Positions 47,356 to 60,922 of a stretch of 64,000 nt of DNA are shown here, piece by piece; position 1 is the first letter of the stretch; each line of letters starts with the position of its first letter. Source of the DNA: Gymnorhina tibicen (lineage: Eukaryota > Chordata > Aves > Passeriformes > Artamidae). The stretch lies in the NCBI GenBank assembly GCA_013399875.1, contig VXAZ01003899.1, forward strand, positions 1,473,817-1,537,816. The letters run 5' to 3'. The notes under the pieces are model-generated. The model did not search any database, was not told the DNA's origin, and saw only the letters and a list, made by a program, of their open reading frames with translations. A program made the position numbers and the translations under genes.

Positions 47356-49619
47356 TTTCACAATTTCTCAGTCTATACTCCAAGCACCTCCATACTGCTA
47401 ATGGTTGACACAAGCACTCCAAGCAAGATTTACTTTATGCCCTTTACTGGAATACCATAAAAAAACCTCTTCTCAAAGACATAATTCCAAGTGTCCTATT
47501 TCCAAGATTTTTCTTTTTGCCCTAATTCATACAAGAGAACCAAGAATATTCTTCTGACCTTTGCCACCCAATTCTACACCTTCATTCCACAGTTGGTGCT
47601 TGTTGTTATCAAATTCTTTGTCCCAAGTTCCCCGTACTTAAAGAAAAACTCAAGTGTTTTTATAAGTCTGGGTTCATGTTAACAGGCCTCACATCATACG
47701 ACTGCCAAGTGAGTCAGCATAATAACCATATGTCTGAGCCTGAATCAAGATAAAAGATCTGTAGAGCCTTATTCAATGAGAGCAGAAAATTCCTACTTGG
47801 CTCTGCTCTTTCATGGCTGTATTACAATCTCACACTATGCAACTCCAATTTTCCTGAGGGAATTTATTTTTTTTACTGTTCTTCTGAACATAATACTAAT
47901 CTCATCATGTGTTTGCCCTGTCACTCCTATGGCTTCCAATAGATTTTTGTGCAGTCTATAGAAAACAAAGCACATCTTATTACTGTGCACTTCATTTAAA
48001 GGCTACCAAGGTAATGACCTTGCAATATTCCACCTGTAGTTTTCAGCAGCAGGACACCCTCCTTGCTGTCTTGCAATACATGGAAACCTTATTTTTTATC
48101 TATAGCAGCTCAAATCATCACATTTAATGGAAATATACCAAAGATTAACTAACTAGAAATACAGAAAGCATCTCTTCCACCCTGCCACTCCCTTCTTCTA
48201 CAAACACCACTGCCACACACAGGTGCTCTCTGGATAGCTACTATCTAACTAAACCTTGTTTTGGAAGGTGATTTGAAAGAACACTGCAATTTAACTTAAA
48301 AAGCAAATTACAGTTCTGTCAGGACTGGGAAACAAAAAATCCAGGCCACACTTCAAAAAAGCTCACGACAAAACAAAACATTCAGAAAGGTGAATAAAAC
48401 GGCCTTGATTTTTGCTTTATTCAATGACTACAAAAAATTTCACGTTGGAGATAAGATCAGTTCATCTTTGTATCTAAAAATATAACTCCTACTTTATAGA
48501 AAACTTTTTATACTGGATGGAATGCTAACAGAGGTGTTAGGAGTTTAAAGGCAAACAAGCCATAGGCATTTAGACTCCCTGTAAAACTTCTAAAGAGTAT
48601 TTCCTTAACTTATATCCAAGTCTGAATTATTCTTGAAATATTTCACTGACTACAGGAGAAAACATAACCTCTTAGCAAGTGAAGCTGGCAGCTTCTTATT
48701 ATGGTTCATGAATGCCACCCAGTACTGAGCAACATGGGGGACCATCAGCCTGAAGGGCACTGGGGAAAGCAGCTGTGAAAAGAGGGGGAAGCACACAGAT
48801 CCTGTGTCTGCACTCCAGAGCAGGCAGTTGTACAATTGCACAGACAGTGAGTGCTGCTAAGGCTGAGCCTCAGCTGGGAGGGATTTGTCAGTCCCTCCGT
48901 GATGCTGCTCTGTCCCCACTGCTGGGAAGGCTCCGTGTAGGGACTGATGCACAGAAAGTGCAAGGTAAAGATAAAATACTGAGACAGCAGGGACTGTGCA
49001 GCATATCTGCCACCACATAACGTGTTGGAAAAGAGTGGCAAGAGCCTCCACATTTCCAGTACTGCCACAACAGAATTTCAGTCCCTGTGAAGATCCTTAA
49101 GAATGTGAGCACCACAACACAGCACTGTCACCCTACTTAAAAGTTCACAGGTGATTAGTATAAGCCTGACAACAGGTGTTCAGGTTTCAACTCTAAATCT
49201 GCTCTTAAAACATTTTGAAATAAATATTCCTACTTTCCACGTCTTGAAAGAAGTTCACTCTCTACGCCAAAAATAAGCTTCATTCTTAGCCAAAATGTCT
49301 TCTTATCACAAGTCACGAAAGTATATGAAAAGCATATCTCATTCTGGGAAGCCTTTAATTTGTATACACATTTTGCCTCAAAGCTAAAAGGAAAAACAAA
49401 CAACAAAAAACATGCCCAGCATTCTAGACCAGCATATCATTGTGCCAGAAAAAATGACAATTTAATTTGTCTAAATTTAGTATGTGGGAAAGGGCACATT
49501 TTAGTGGAGCCTAAGAATAAAGCTTCAACGTTAAATTAAAGGGACAAATAATTTCCCATTAGATACAACAGCTTCTCAAGAGAAGTCTGTCAAACAATTT
49601 TGTGAGTCAACTCAGCACT
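47356..49619. other. Non-coding DNA, nothing recognised
   Basis: Short open frames only. A moderately GC-rich stretch at 48.7-49.0 kb, with frames on both strands, is not identified. Confidence 0.6.
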
Positions 49620-50560
49620 TTTTATAGTTCCAGTTCAAGGTCAAGGGGCAATTCTAGTTCATACAGCCTGACCTCCTGCACATCAACATGCTGTGGCATT
49701 GCATTTGATGACTCCTGGTTTGAGGCCAAGAGTCCATGTTAAGCAATGGCAAAACTCCTACTCTTGATGTAAAGATTCAGAGAAATGGATGACACCATTT
49801 CCTTTGGTACTTGATCCTAATGCCTACAGGTCAGTCCATTACTCCCCATTTCTCTGTCTACCCAGGTAAGGATGGTTTGGGCCCTTTCTTGCAGTTGGAT
49901 AAAACTTATGCTGATTTGTCATTCCTCAGTCCTGAAGTTTCTCATTATTTCATTTCTTATTAGCATCACTTAAAAAGCCTTTTCTTCTTAGCTGTAAAGC
50001 TTAGCATCTGACTGTATCAGAATTATGGCTGAATACAGGCAGGATCAGTATAGATAACTCTGTATTACTCCCTGCCCTCATTATTTACCACTTTGGTAAT
50101 CTTTGAGTCATTTGCAAATTTTACCACAGTTCCATGTACTCCAGATCAATGGTGAAACTGTTAAATGGTGTCAGGCACAGTGCTGATCCCTATGGAGCTA
50201 CACTCTATTATTATGACTAATTTTTTAGGTTTGTCAGTTGGCCAGTTCTTAATCCTTTTAACTTGTGCTTCACTGATACAGGGCAGTGCTATTTTTCAAA
50301 CTGGAATGTCATGCAATGCAAAGAACTGTCTTTCTAAAAGGGCTGTTACAGCTACACCTTCACCTTTGTCAGCCAAACCTTTGAACTTCTTTAAATACTG
50401 AAATTAAGCTTGCTCATGATTCATTTCCTGTAAAGCTGCACATACTGAGAATTACATCCCTATTGCTTATTTCTTTGTAAATGAGTCTTTTGAAAGATTC
50501 ACAGTATCCTTCCCAGCACTGATGTCTGGATGTTCAACCTGCAGTTATTCCAAGTCTGTC
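49620..50560 (-). mobile_element. Old CR1 LINE fragment, long and degraded
   Basis: Antisense CR1 blocks in order along the plus strand: TTCAAGGTCAAGGGGCAATTC and CAGCCTGACCTCCTGCACAT (3' end), CTCTTGATGTAAAGATTCAGAGAAATGG with CACCATTTCCTTTGGTAC, a diverged gap about 49.88-50.04 kb, ATCTTTGAGTCATTTGCAAATTTTACCA, CAGTGCTGATCCCTATGGAGC, GGCCAGTTCTTAATCC, GGAATGTCATGCA, CTGAGAATTACAT, and finally GATGTCTGGATGTTCAACCTGCAGTTATT. These match the turtle-type CR1 3' region and the adjoining part of ORF2. At about 0.9 kb it is the longest CR1 relic here. It has small indels throughout and is not mobile. The family call is from memory. Confidence 0.8.
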
Positions 50561-50700
50561 TCCAGAACAGAAGATTTCTCTACAGAAACAGACATGGCGA
50601 GATTTGGAATTAATTATGGACCAAATATCTGATCTTACCACGTCCTTGCCATTAACCATGTCCTTACCATGAACATACCATGTCCTCTCCAGAACTGAAA
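50561..50700. repeat. Degenerate CCATGTCCTTA repeats
   Basis: TACCACGTCCTTGCCATTAA, then CCATGTCCTTACCATGAAC, then ATACCATGTCCTCTCCAGAAC give three variable units of about 20 bases at 50638-50695. The flanking TCTCCAGAAC and GAAACAGACA also occur twice (about 50569-50600 and 50686-50706), suggesting the patch grew by local duplication next to the CR1 relic. Confidence 0.5.
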
Positions 50701-52000
50701 CAGACACAGTAAGATGAGTTCATGGTGCAAGTGCTCATGCATTAACACTGTTTAATGACCTTTTTTTTTTAAAGTCTTAGGATATTAATATACAGAAAAA
50801 TGCCTTTCAAATTTAAATCCACTGTAGACAAAAGAGGTTCTCCTCTACTTCTGACCAAATTTTTTGGATTCTGCCTATACAGAGGCAACTATAGGATTTT
50901 ACCATCCTTAGTTACCTTTAGAAAGGAGACCGGTAACTCGGCAACAATTTCTGCAAGAGTCTGAACGTTCTTCATTTTTCTGAATTTCAGATGAACAGAA
51001 TTGAAATAGTGCTCTTCAGCACCATTCACACATTTCTTGCCATGGTATTTCACTCTGTACTGTTGTGACAATCCTGGTGAAAGGAACCACCAAAGTGAAC
51101 ACCTGAACTTAAAGTCCAGAACTGATGGAAGGCAAGAAGATCTTCAGAGAACTGCCGTGGATCAAACACCTTAGCTGTGGATACTGACTGTCCAAAGGGT
51201 TGTGCATATGCCAAAACTGCAGCAACATGGCTCAAGTAACATTCCATCTTAAAACAAGGAAACAAACCCAGCCATCCCAGCCCATTTAGCCCTGCTCTGT
51301 ATCTCTGACCACAGGCAGTAGCCAAGGGTAGTGGCAGTGACCCTGATGACAGTACTTGGCTACTGACACCCCCAATCTACAAATCCAGCTGCTCTGTGAC
51401 AGAGCCAAGGCTGTTGTCTTTCCACCTCTCCAGAGAACTGTAACCTCCAGCTCAGCAAAAGAACAGCACAAAGAGTTCTATGTGAAAACATTAGTAAGTA
51501 TGAAAAGAAAAAATACCATGGAGCTATCCATATTTGATTCATTTGATTGATTCTAATAGTTACAAACAAGTTTTCACTACCCAGTGATGCTGATTTTTGA
51601 AACAAAGACCCCAAAACATGCTAACTCTCTTAACGCTGCATTGCACTTCTGTCCCCTATAATCAGCCCTAGTGTAGACTGCAACTCAACATGAGTGAAGG
51701 CAGCAGACTGAGCTGTGTGTAATTACTCATTTGATCTAATTAAGACACCAAATTCTAAAATGACAAGGCTGCAGGCTGTGCATTGGTTCACTGCTGTAGA
51801 CATAGTAGTAGGTAGTAGTTCAACTTCTCTAAACAGACATGTAATACTTAATAACAGAATTTCAGTGCAGTAATAGAACTATTATGCACAAGTTCATTGC
51901 TTTTAACAAGGTTAATGCAGAGAATAGTAAAAAGCAAAATGCTAGGAATGTAAAATACCCAAATATAAAATTTCTTTTTGATGGCATTAATGAACACATT

Positions 52001-52050
52001 AATGTATAGGTATTAATTTGACAGGAATGTATAGGTACTAATTTGACAGG
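52001..52050. repeat. Two-copy 25-bp tandem duplication, nearly identical
   Basis: Units 52001-52025 and 52026-52050 (AATGTATAGGTA-TAATTTGACAGG) differ at a single base (T/C). A third copy begins with AATATA and then stops. Near identity implies a recent event, so copy number may vary in the population. Confidence 0.9.
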
Positions 52051-55000
52051 AATATACAAAAGACATGTAAATTAAACGTACTTTTGTGGCTATTCAATAA
52101 CTTGATTTTTCATTAGTGAATATCAACAACTCTACAGAATCATTTATAATGAAACTTATAACAGCATAACCCATGTTTCAAGGTTGAAGCTCAGAAAAAA
52201 ATATTCAGCACCACAGAAGTCTATGATAAACTATCATAGCAGAACTGGGCATACTGTGTTAACAAAAATAGTGAGATACTTAATTTAAATCCCAAAGAAA
52301 TCTGGTTATTTATCTCAGCTCCTCAGGAAAAAAAGCTTCATTCTTAAGAAAGTCTGCTCATGTTACCACAACTTCCAGATAATCATCACTATTAATCCTG
52401 TTATGCTCATATATATAATTTGTTTCTTTGCTACTTCATTAACAGATGCCAATATTCCTCTACTATTTACATAAAGGGCAGTATTATTAATCATAAATAA
52501 TCTATTTACTTTTTAACTTTTCTTTTTGAGCTAACTTCAAAATATTTGTGTAAATACAGTATTATATTAAGCATAAAAGACAATAGATCAGAGTCACCTA
52601 AGAGCCAGAAACATTTTACTCCAAAATTTGACTGAGTTGCACCCTCCTCCCCAAGGGACAGATAGCTCCCTACATAAGGGAAAAGAAAGAGCTTGCAGTA
52701 CACTCTGAACTTTAGGCTCCCTTCATCAAAGGACTTTCAAAGAAGTAAAACACGGGGAAAAGCTGGAGAGGTGAAGGCATTCCGCTGCCACCAGCTAGAA
52801 GTTCGATAAAGAATAAAACTCCAGGGCTGGGGAAACACACAAAGATGAAGCAATGAGGTAGGCAAGATCCTTAGTGGTAGCCAGAGCTACTCCAACATCT
52901 TGCTCTTCTAGATCATCTCAAATGCATGCCTTGGAAAAACACCCTCCAGTAGTTGCTGCCTGTAATGGAAAAATGACCAACTAAGAAAGAATTTTTTTTT
53001 TTTTAATAAATTAAAAATCAAACTTTCTTGGCAATCACAGCTACCTGATCATCCAGCAAGAGCCCAAGACCTGATACCATTGCTCTGTCTTGTGAGTAGG
53101 TGTAAGAAAAACACTTTAATGAGGGGTCAGGATGGTGGGAATCATGTGGGGAAAGGTTAATCTTGACTTTAACTGTAATTAACTATTTTAAATTTTTTTT
53201 GCACAAAAGGAAAAAGTAAAAATTCGTAATAGTGTGAAGTGAATCAAATATTACCTTCAAATTACGGTTTTTTGCTTCATTTGGAGATCACCTCATCCCT
53301 TTTAACATCAAGAGGAAAATGGCATTTGGAATCAAGTAATAAAATATTTTAATGATGAAAAAATTATTGTCCATTCTTTCCTCAGAAAGCACTATCCAAA
53401 CTAATTCTGAAAGACCTCTGAGTGGAAGAAAGAAGAGTGCAAATAAACTTGTGTGTTTAAAATGGCCCTAGACGCACCTTCTGTTTTAGAGGTGAGAATT
53501 AACTTCCACGGGTCTTACTGCACTGGGCTAACCTAACTATATATATATAAAAAACTTCGTATATACTGTTGCAGTGCTGCTTGAGCAAAGAAAGATTTGT
53601 TTAAAACAAACATCAGAAGCTGAATAAAGTGTAAAGTAAAAGCAACATTAAAATACAAACCTATTACTTTAGTTAGTAGAAAGGTTAACAGAACAAGACA
53701 TATTATCACCAAAATTTAAATACAGATACATAAATATCAGCTAACATGGATCACTGCCAATATTTAGTGAGAGAATATCCAAATAGTCTAGTATGACTCT
53801 ATGCTATATATGCAGCCTTGGCAAAAACAAAGTCAAAGTTAAGGAGGAGTACCTTGCTGGAATTTAAATTCTTTGATCTGACAACTAGGTCTGAATTCCA
53901 GAAACTGCAAAAGGATTTGTGACCCATATAAGACTTCAGCTCTTTTTGTAACAATATTCATTTCTATGTTAATGAAAGAGCAGCACAGTACAATTGACAA
54001 GCATAAAAATTATTCAGGAAAGTATTACCGAGACTGCTAAAGGAAGGAGAAAACTAAGGAAAAAGAAAACTTTTTGTATGATCCTAAACAAGTCCACTAT
54101 TGTAGTACGATACAGCCAGGAAATGACTTCCTGGCCCAACTTCTCTCAGATTCTGTCCTTCCTTCATGGTGAACAGCCAGATATTTGTAATGGACATTCT
54201 TCTGGGACCACGAATGCAGGAAATAACTCCATCAGTGTTAGACTGCAGTTTTCTTTAAATTCTTTAAATCTGGTATTACTTGCTTTGGAGACACCACCAC
54301 AGCTTCCTCCTCAAAGAAATAACAGAAACTAATCCTCAAGGAGCTCCACAGTGCCAAACCACTGCCTCCCCAACCACAGCCACAGGCACTCCTACTCCAG
54401 CAGCACAGGCAAGGCGATTCCAGCTCTGGCTGTAGCAGACCTGAGCAGCTGGAAGCAGCCACAGCCCCGAGCCCAAGGAAGGTGGCACATCCCCATCCCC
54501 ATCAAGACTGAGAAAGTCAAGTGGCACCAACCGTCATGTCTGTGACAATCTTATATCTCAGCTTGCACTTCCACAGCACAGTTTTTCAAAAAGCTTATTA
54601 ATACTCCAAACACAGATTTTAGATGACCAGAAGCATATTCCCAACACCAATTTACCAGGTCTGCCAGTCAACCACCAAATAAAAAGTCTTTTTCATAGGA
54701 AACCCTCCAACTTCCCAAAGGAAACCCACTCTGCAGCCCTTTTAGTCACTGAGCAGCCTGGTTGTTCTTCAAAGTGTGGGATCCTTAAAGATGGGCGTCC
54801 ACACAAAATCCAGAACCCTGTGCAGGACTCTCTGGTGTCTGTGTGCCCTTGCCAATGGCTCATGTTCCCATCTGCCCAGCAGCCCCCATCTGAGCACAGC
54901 AGGCTAAGGGCTAAATAAAATGGCTCAGGCAAGGCAGACACCACAAACAGCACTACAGGTTCAGCAAGTTAGCCAGAGCATATGGATTTCAGGGGTAAAC

Positions 55001-57697
55001 TGAGCATCTAGCTGTGATTTATACAGTTCTCCCTGCTTTAATAAAACTGGAAAATTGGATATAGAATTCTAGCCTGATTGAATGCTGAAAGCTTATTCTA
55101 TAAAAATATCTTTAAAATACTGATGTACTCACACTTTTTCTTTTTTTTTTACAAATTCAGCTATGTAAATAGAGAATTAAAAATTTGGGCACATGCATAT
55201 TTGGAATTCTCTTTGGAGCACCATACATAGACCAGTAGGTGAAACACATTTGTCCCTATCTTTGACAGATCCTGTAATAGATAATAGTTCATTTACTGAG
55301 CCAAATATTACTTCACATTATAATAATAGTGTACATTGATGCTGTTCTTCATTTTATTTAACAGTTTATGATGTGTAAGCCAGAAGAGTCTGGGATAACA
55401 ACTGAAAAATTATTAAAAATAGAGGAGAGAATAAAGCAATGTCTTACTAGTTAATTTTATCTTCCCATTTTTTTATGCCTGGCATACTTCCTCACGTCAC
55501 AAAATCCTTTTAAAGGAATTTCTCCAGTGACCCATAATTTCTCTTCCTTAACATTTCCCACATTGTCTACCTAAAAGTCAAAACAGGGAAGAATAAAAAT
55601 TGTGGTCTCCTTGTCCTATAGAACTTCCATCCTGTTATACCCTTAGAGCTGAGACCAGAGAGGAAGACCCAGAGATCAGTGGAATGGGATGGAGTGATGC
55701 TCTCACTAGCTAGGTGGAAAAGATCAAGATCTGCCTTATTTTTTCAAAGATGCTTTTCACCATCTGTGCTCTTGACAGTTTTATTCTGGGCCAACAAATG
55801 GGCTTTTTGAAATGCAAAATTAAGTTGCAACATGGTGATAAAGCAGACTGAAGAAAAGACACTTCTTACAAAACCATCATCTAATAGTAAGTATCCTTTT
55901 TTATCATAAATCAGTATAGGTGGTTGTCACATAAGTGCCGTAACAAGCACAAAAAGACACCCAGGTGACCACATGGGAACACAAATATGGCTAAAGCATA
56001 TGTTCTGCAGGAAAATTAATTAAAAAATAAGATATTTGCACTTACACTGATAAATACAGACATACAGTTAAGTGGAGGGGGGGTAATCATGAAGTTATTT
56101 ATCATATCTTTGAGCTACAAGATAATGTTTTTCTCAAAAATGTGAACTTAAACTCCATCTACAAGTATCCTGAATATTTATCTCTTTTGCAGTTCAGAGC
56201 TTTTTTTTTTTTTGCAAATGTATTTTGCTACATATTAACAGTTTCATTTTGAAGTTTTCTAATAATGGGAATTGTGATAATTTCCATTTTCAACCAGCAT
56301 CAAATAAACCTCCCATTGCTATGTCCCTCTCTGTCTTTATAGCCTGGATAACCCAAAACAGCTTTCTATTCGTAGAAAAGCTGTATTAAATCCTTATAGA
56401 AGAAAAATTTTAAACAATAGCCACATCTTTCCAAACAATGCATTTGAAATATTCTTTTTACTTCTACGTGCACACCTAAGCTTGGAGCATTCTGTCTGTC
56501 TAGCAGGAAGAGAGATTATCACTATCACTTAAATCACCACAAGAAATACTGTTCCAATTCTACTGAGCTGTTAGTGATGTTATCAACACCTACAAGAGAA
56601 AGAAAATTCAGGGGTGGAGTTTGGCAAGCTTCAAAATAAAGGTTTCTGCACTTAAATCTTAGTCTAAAGCTTGCAGACTTGATTCAATGCTGATTAATGG
56701 AACTGACTGTGCTTCAGCTCTCAGCTAAATCACAGTTAAAAGGCAGATGAGAAGATACAGCTATGCTGATGTTTCAGATTAGAAGCATTTCTGTCCAATG
56801 TATACCTATCAAACATCTTATTTGAGTTTATCTACCAGATACAGGAAATATTTATGTGAAAGTGAACAAAAAAATACGCAGTAGGAAGGAAAATAAGTTG
56901 AAGGATAAAATGTTACACTTCTCTAACGTGATTGTGTAGGGCTCTCTTCCAGTAGTTTCATGTCATTAACACAATCTCTTTTTCATCAGAATATGATTTT
57001 TTATTAGGAAAGTCTTTATGTAACACTAATCTTTCTATTATGACCTGAGGGAATATACTGCAATAATATTAGAAATCTTCAAGTGTTTCTTCATTCAGTG
57101 ATTCCAAGTTGATGTCCATGTTTAAATGCAATTAAATGAGTAAAAAATGATGGGCATTATGCCATGGCCTTTTAACTTCCCCCACATAGACCAACAGCAC
57201 AACTCACTCACTGGAGGAAGAGAGCACCCTCTGGAACAAACTATGATTACAAAGTATGGTAATAATTTCACTGTTATTCTAAGGCCCCAGCAAAGGTGTT
57301 GCATCACAGAACAGTGAGGTGGTGGGAGCCCCAGCACCTGAGGGTGTGCTTCTTTCTAAATGCTGGACAGCTGGTGAAAGACTCAAGAGGCAACAGAAGA
57401 ACTCCTGTATCAGAAACATCAGATGAAGAATCTGGAATCAGCCTAAAAATCTGTTAAATACCAGCAGCCATAGCAAGGACAGATTTTCAACCCTGTAACA
57501 GCCAAATCTTGCCACGTCAGCAGTCTTCCTTCTACTCCCTTCAAATGAAACATAAAAAGAATCTAAAAGCACACAGACAGATGACTGAATTTCAGAGTTA
57601 GGGTGAAGCCCGTGGCTGCTCCTTAAGGACCTTCAAAAAACTCAAGGGACAAAGAGCATGAATCCCCCTCCCACTTTTTGATAAAATGGGGGAGAAG

Positions 57698-57727
57698 GGG
57701 GAAAGATGATGTGCCCCCACTTTCCCC
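57698..57727. other. Inverted repeat in purine/pyrimidine-rich block
   Basis: GGGGAAAG (57698-57705) pairs exactly with CTTTCCCC (57720-57727) over a 14-base loop. It sits in a block (57665-57730) of alternating C-rich and G-rich runs (CCCCCTCCC, GGGGGAGAAGGGGG, GCCCCC). Confidence 0.55.
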
Positions 57728-57875
57728 TCTCCTCACTGAGCATTAACTTGGTCTCTCCGGGTTTCTACTAACCCCACCTGCCACCTCTTGAGCAGTTTTT
57801 TGAGCAGTCTGATACATAGACTTCATTGTAAATTAGCAAGTCAATTTGGCCCTCAAAAGATGTGTATGTGCACAT

Positions 57876-57920
57876 GTTAAAAGAATTAAGATTAAAAGTT
57901 AAAAGAATGTTAAGATTTTA
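57876..57920. repeat. Two-copy 22/23-bp tandem repeat
   Basis: GTTAAAAGAATTAAGATTAAAA (57876-57897) is followed by a copy beginning GTTAAAAGAATGTTAAGATTTT (57898-57919). AT-rich local duplication. Confidence 0.65.
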
Positions 57921-60860
57921 AGTAATACTTTCCATTGGCTAATCATTACTCAAGCTTGAACTCCTGATGGTGAACTCCTTGACACTAATGAGCCTACATC
58001 TGCTGCTCTAACTCAAAATTACTTTGCTCTATGAGCTACTTTTATTAACAGGCCAATGACCATAATGAATTTTTGACAACGGACAGCTATTCAGCACAAA
58101 TCAACTTAAGCAATTCTTCCATCAAGTTTAACTGTGTTGTGTTAGAGGAAGCAATTGATTGCTACTGTAAACTTGCACCTCCCAGGCAAGCTGATTTCTT
58201 ATGATATACCATGTAAGTAACCAAAAAGCAAACAAACAAACCCCCACACACTGCCTGTGAACAGCCAGATGTATCTGTTATCAAGTAAGCTGAAAAAACC
58301 CTTGTGTTTCACTGGAAGTCACAAGGTCAGGTTATAAAGCAGACTAATTAAATGAAACAAAACTATAAACACTAGAAGCAGCCATGAACTGCCTAATCTA
58401 AATGACCCAGAGACATAAAGATACTAACCGGTCACAACTCAAATTTACTCTATGTGAAAGTGCTTGAGGAAGTCCAAGCGTTGGGTTTTCCCCCGAAGTG
58501 CTGAAATGATCTGGCAGCTGCATGTAGAGGATCTACTTCCTCTGTGTGCAGCTTTTAACAGGAGCAATACTCACATGAACAAAATGGAGAGAGTGGAGCA
58601 AAACATTTTGTGCTTAAAGATGTTCAGTCAGGTCTTGAGAAAGCTGGTAAACTTTATGATCACTGACAAAGCTCCAAAGCTAATGTTTTCTCACAGTTGT
58701 TTGGTTCCAGTGACCACAAATGAGGTTGTAATACATTTTTTTCTATCCGTTTCTAGGTGGTTTTAACCACTGAAGCTTACAGATAGACTTCTTATGTTTT
58801 ATACACTTAGCAGCAAGTGGAGTAACACACAGGTGCAGGGAAAAAACGAGCTGTATGTCTTGTTTTGTATGAAATATGGTGTGCAGTATGCCCTAACTTC
58901 CAAGGAGAAAAATAAAAAAAAAGCCTCTCTAAATTCACCCACAGCTTTCAGTCTCAAGCTATATCCTGCTCACCTTAATAATTTCAGACTCCCCTTTGCA
59001 CCCCAGCTGTAAAGCACAGGATGGTGATGACACTTCAAGGTATGTACACACACTCAGAAGCAGAAAACCAGGTGAAATTTATGGGTCAGATATGTCAAAA
59101 TACCTTATCAAAAATTGTTTCATCTTACTAATAATCTCTGAAATCTCATAGACATTGTCACATCTTCTCTAAATTCAAACCATGATGCTAATCTGAGTAT
59201 TTATTTACATATACATACATATATACTGCATATTATATGTGCAGATGCTGAAAAATGTTTGTATAAAATGCAACTTGTAAACTTCCAAGACTCAAATACT
59301 GCTGATGCCTGACACTTGACAAGGTTTAAACCAGTAGGAATAAAGGATTTCAAAATTTATTTCAAGAGCATTTCACAAGATGTCTGAATCTTAAAAGTCT
59401 TGGTTACCAAATAGGCAGCTGACAGTTATTTCTTGTGTAATGCATTTCAGAAATAACCTAACATGATCACAGTATCTCCAAACCTCACATTCTCATTAAG
59501 AAGTGAGCAGGTGGGTTTCAGAGTACATGAAAGCATCGTGCTCCTAGTAGAGGTAACCTTTTTTCTCCTCATTAGGATGAGTGATGACAGCAGTGAAAAA
59601 AAATGAAGCATTTTCTCTTTTCTTTTTCCTTCCTTTCCCCAGTATAGTAACAATAACCAGCAGAGAGGATTCTTTGCAGCAGATGAATAGATCCACAGTG
59701 GTTTCATGGTTTAGTTTATTAGACAAGAAGTATCCCAGGTATTTCTACCTTGTGTTTGACTTAGGATGACATAAAAAGAAAATGCTGCTTGCTATTGCAG
59801 CATTTGATCCAAGATTCTTCTTTCATCTCATTCTTCTAACTTTGCATTTTGTCTTTCCTTCTGCCATTCTTTCCAACATCCTGCAGGATACAAATCAAAC
59901 AGCATTCCACCAGAAGGGCAATGACTGCAAGATTAATACGGCACACCAACAGTCGTGTGGCAACAAGCAGCAGCTGAAAGTTAGGAGAGACCACCTGTGT
60001 GTAACATCAGCTGGACACTTCAAAGTGAAATTGTCCAGAAACCAGAAAAACCTGGTAATTAAACCAAAACCCCCTAGAATTTCAACTGGGGAATTGTATC
60101 TTTTCCATGACAACTCATGTGATCAGAAATAAATACACTGACATGCACATAAATGCACCCTTCTAACCTCTCCTTCCACACTAATCACTACATACAGCTT
60201 CACAACACTCCCACCTTCCCAGAGAAGGTGGACACTGGAAGGCACGTGCCCGTTGGGCCACTGTCAGGCTTACTGGGTCATCCTGCTCTGTTAGAAACCA
60301 AGAATATTATCTAAAAGTCTGCACAAGGAGAAAGGGAATTAAGTCCATACTACTTTACAGGTTAGAAAAACAAAAGTCATACTTCTGAATCTCACTTCAG
60401 TTTTTTTGTATTCTGATCAATTCCCTGTACAACTCTTGTGTCTGCCCGTGGGTCTCAGACAAATGGCAGAACAGACATAGCGTGTGTACACACTCAGGCC
60501 ATTCATCAGTCAGGGGCCATCTCTCCATGGCCTAGGGGAGGAAATTCCAGGGGTTCTCTAGTTTGTTCCAGCCATGGGTGCAGCACTGGGAAGAAGATGG
60601 AGGAGTAGTGAAGAGCTGATTCAGGTTCACAAATCCTCCAACTAAGAACAGGGAGGAACAGCCCATTGAATTTCCATTCATCATTATCAAATTCAGTCTT
60701 CCCTCTACCAGTTTTTCTGCAAGCAGCAGGCTGAAAGATCATGTAAGAATATATGTGGTGCTGTAAAGCTTGCAGAAATAAAGGATAGCCAGAATCAAAA
60801 CAGATAAGCCCCAAAATCAGCAAAAACCCAACTATGTTAGCATACAATTGCTCCTGATAT

Positions 60861-60922
60861 GTAAAGTTAAAATTTGTTTATAAACACTTTTGATTTTAAA
60901 AGTTAAAGTTAAAATGTTTAAA
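60861..60922. repeat. Duplicated AAAGTTAAAAT(T)TGTTTA motif
   Basis: TAAAGTTAAAATTTGTTTA (from 60862) recurs as TAAAGTTAAAATGTTTA (about 60904-60920), separated by some 25 AT-rich bases. Confidence 0.5.

Noticed and set aside
57216..57236. GAGCACCCTCTGGA as a CTCF site
   Set aside because: The reverse complement lacks the AG-GGGC core spacing required by the motif.
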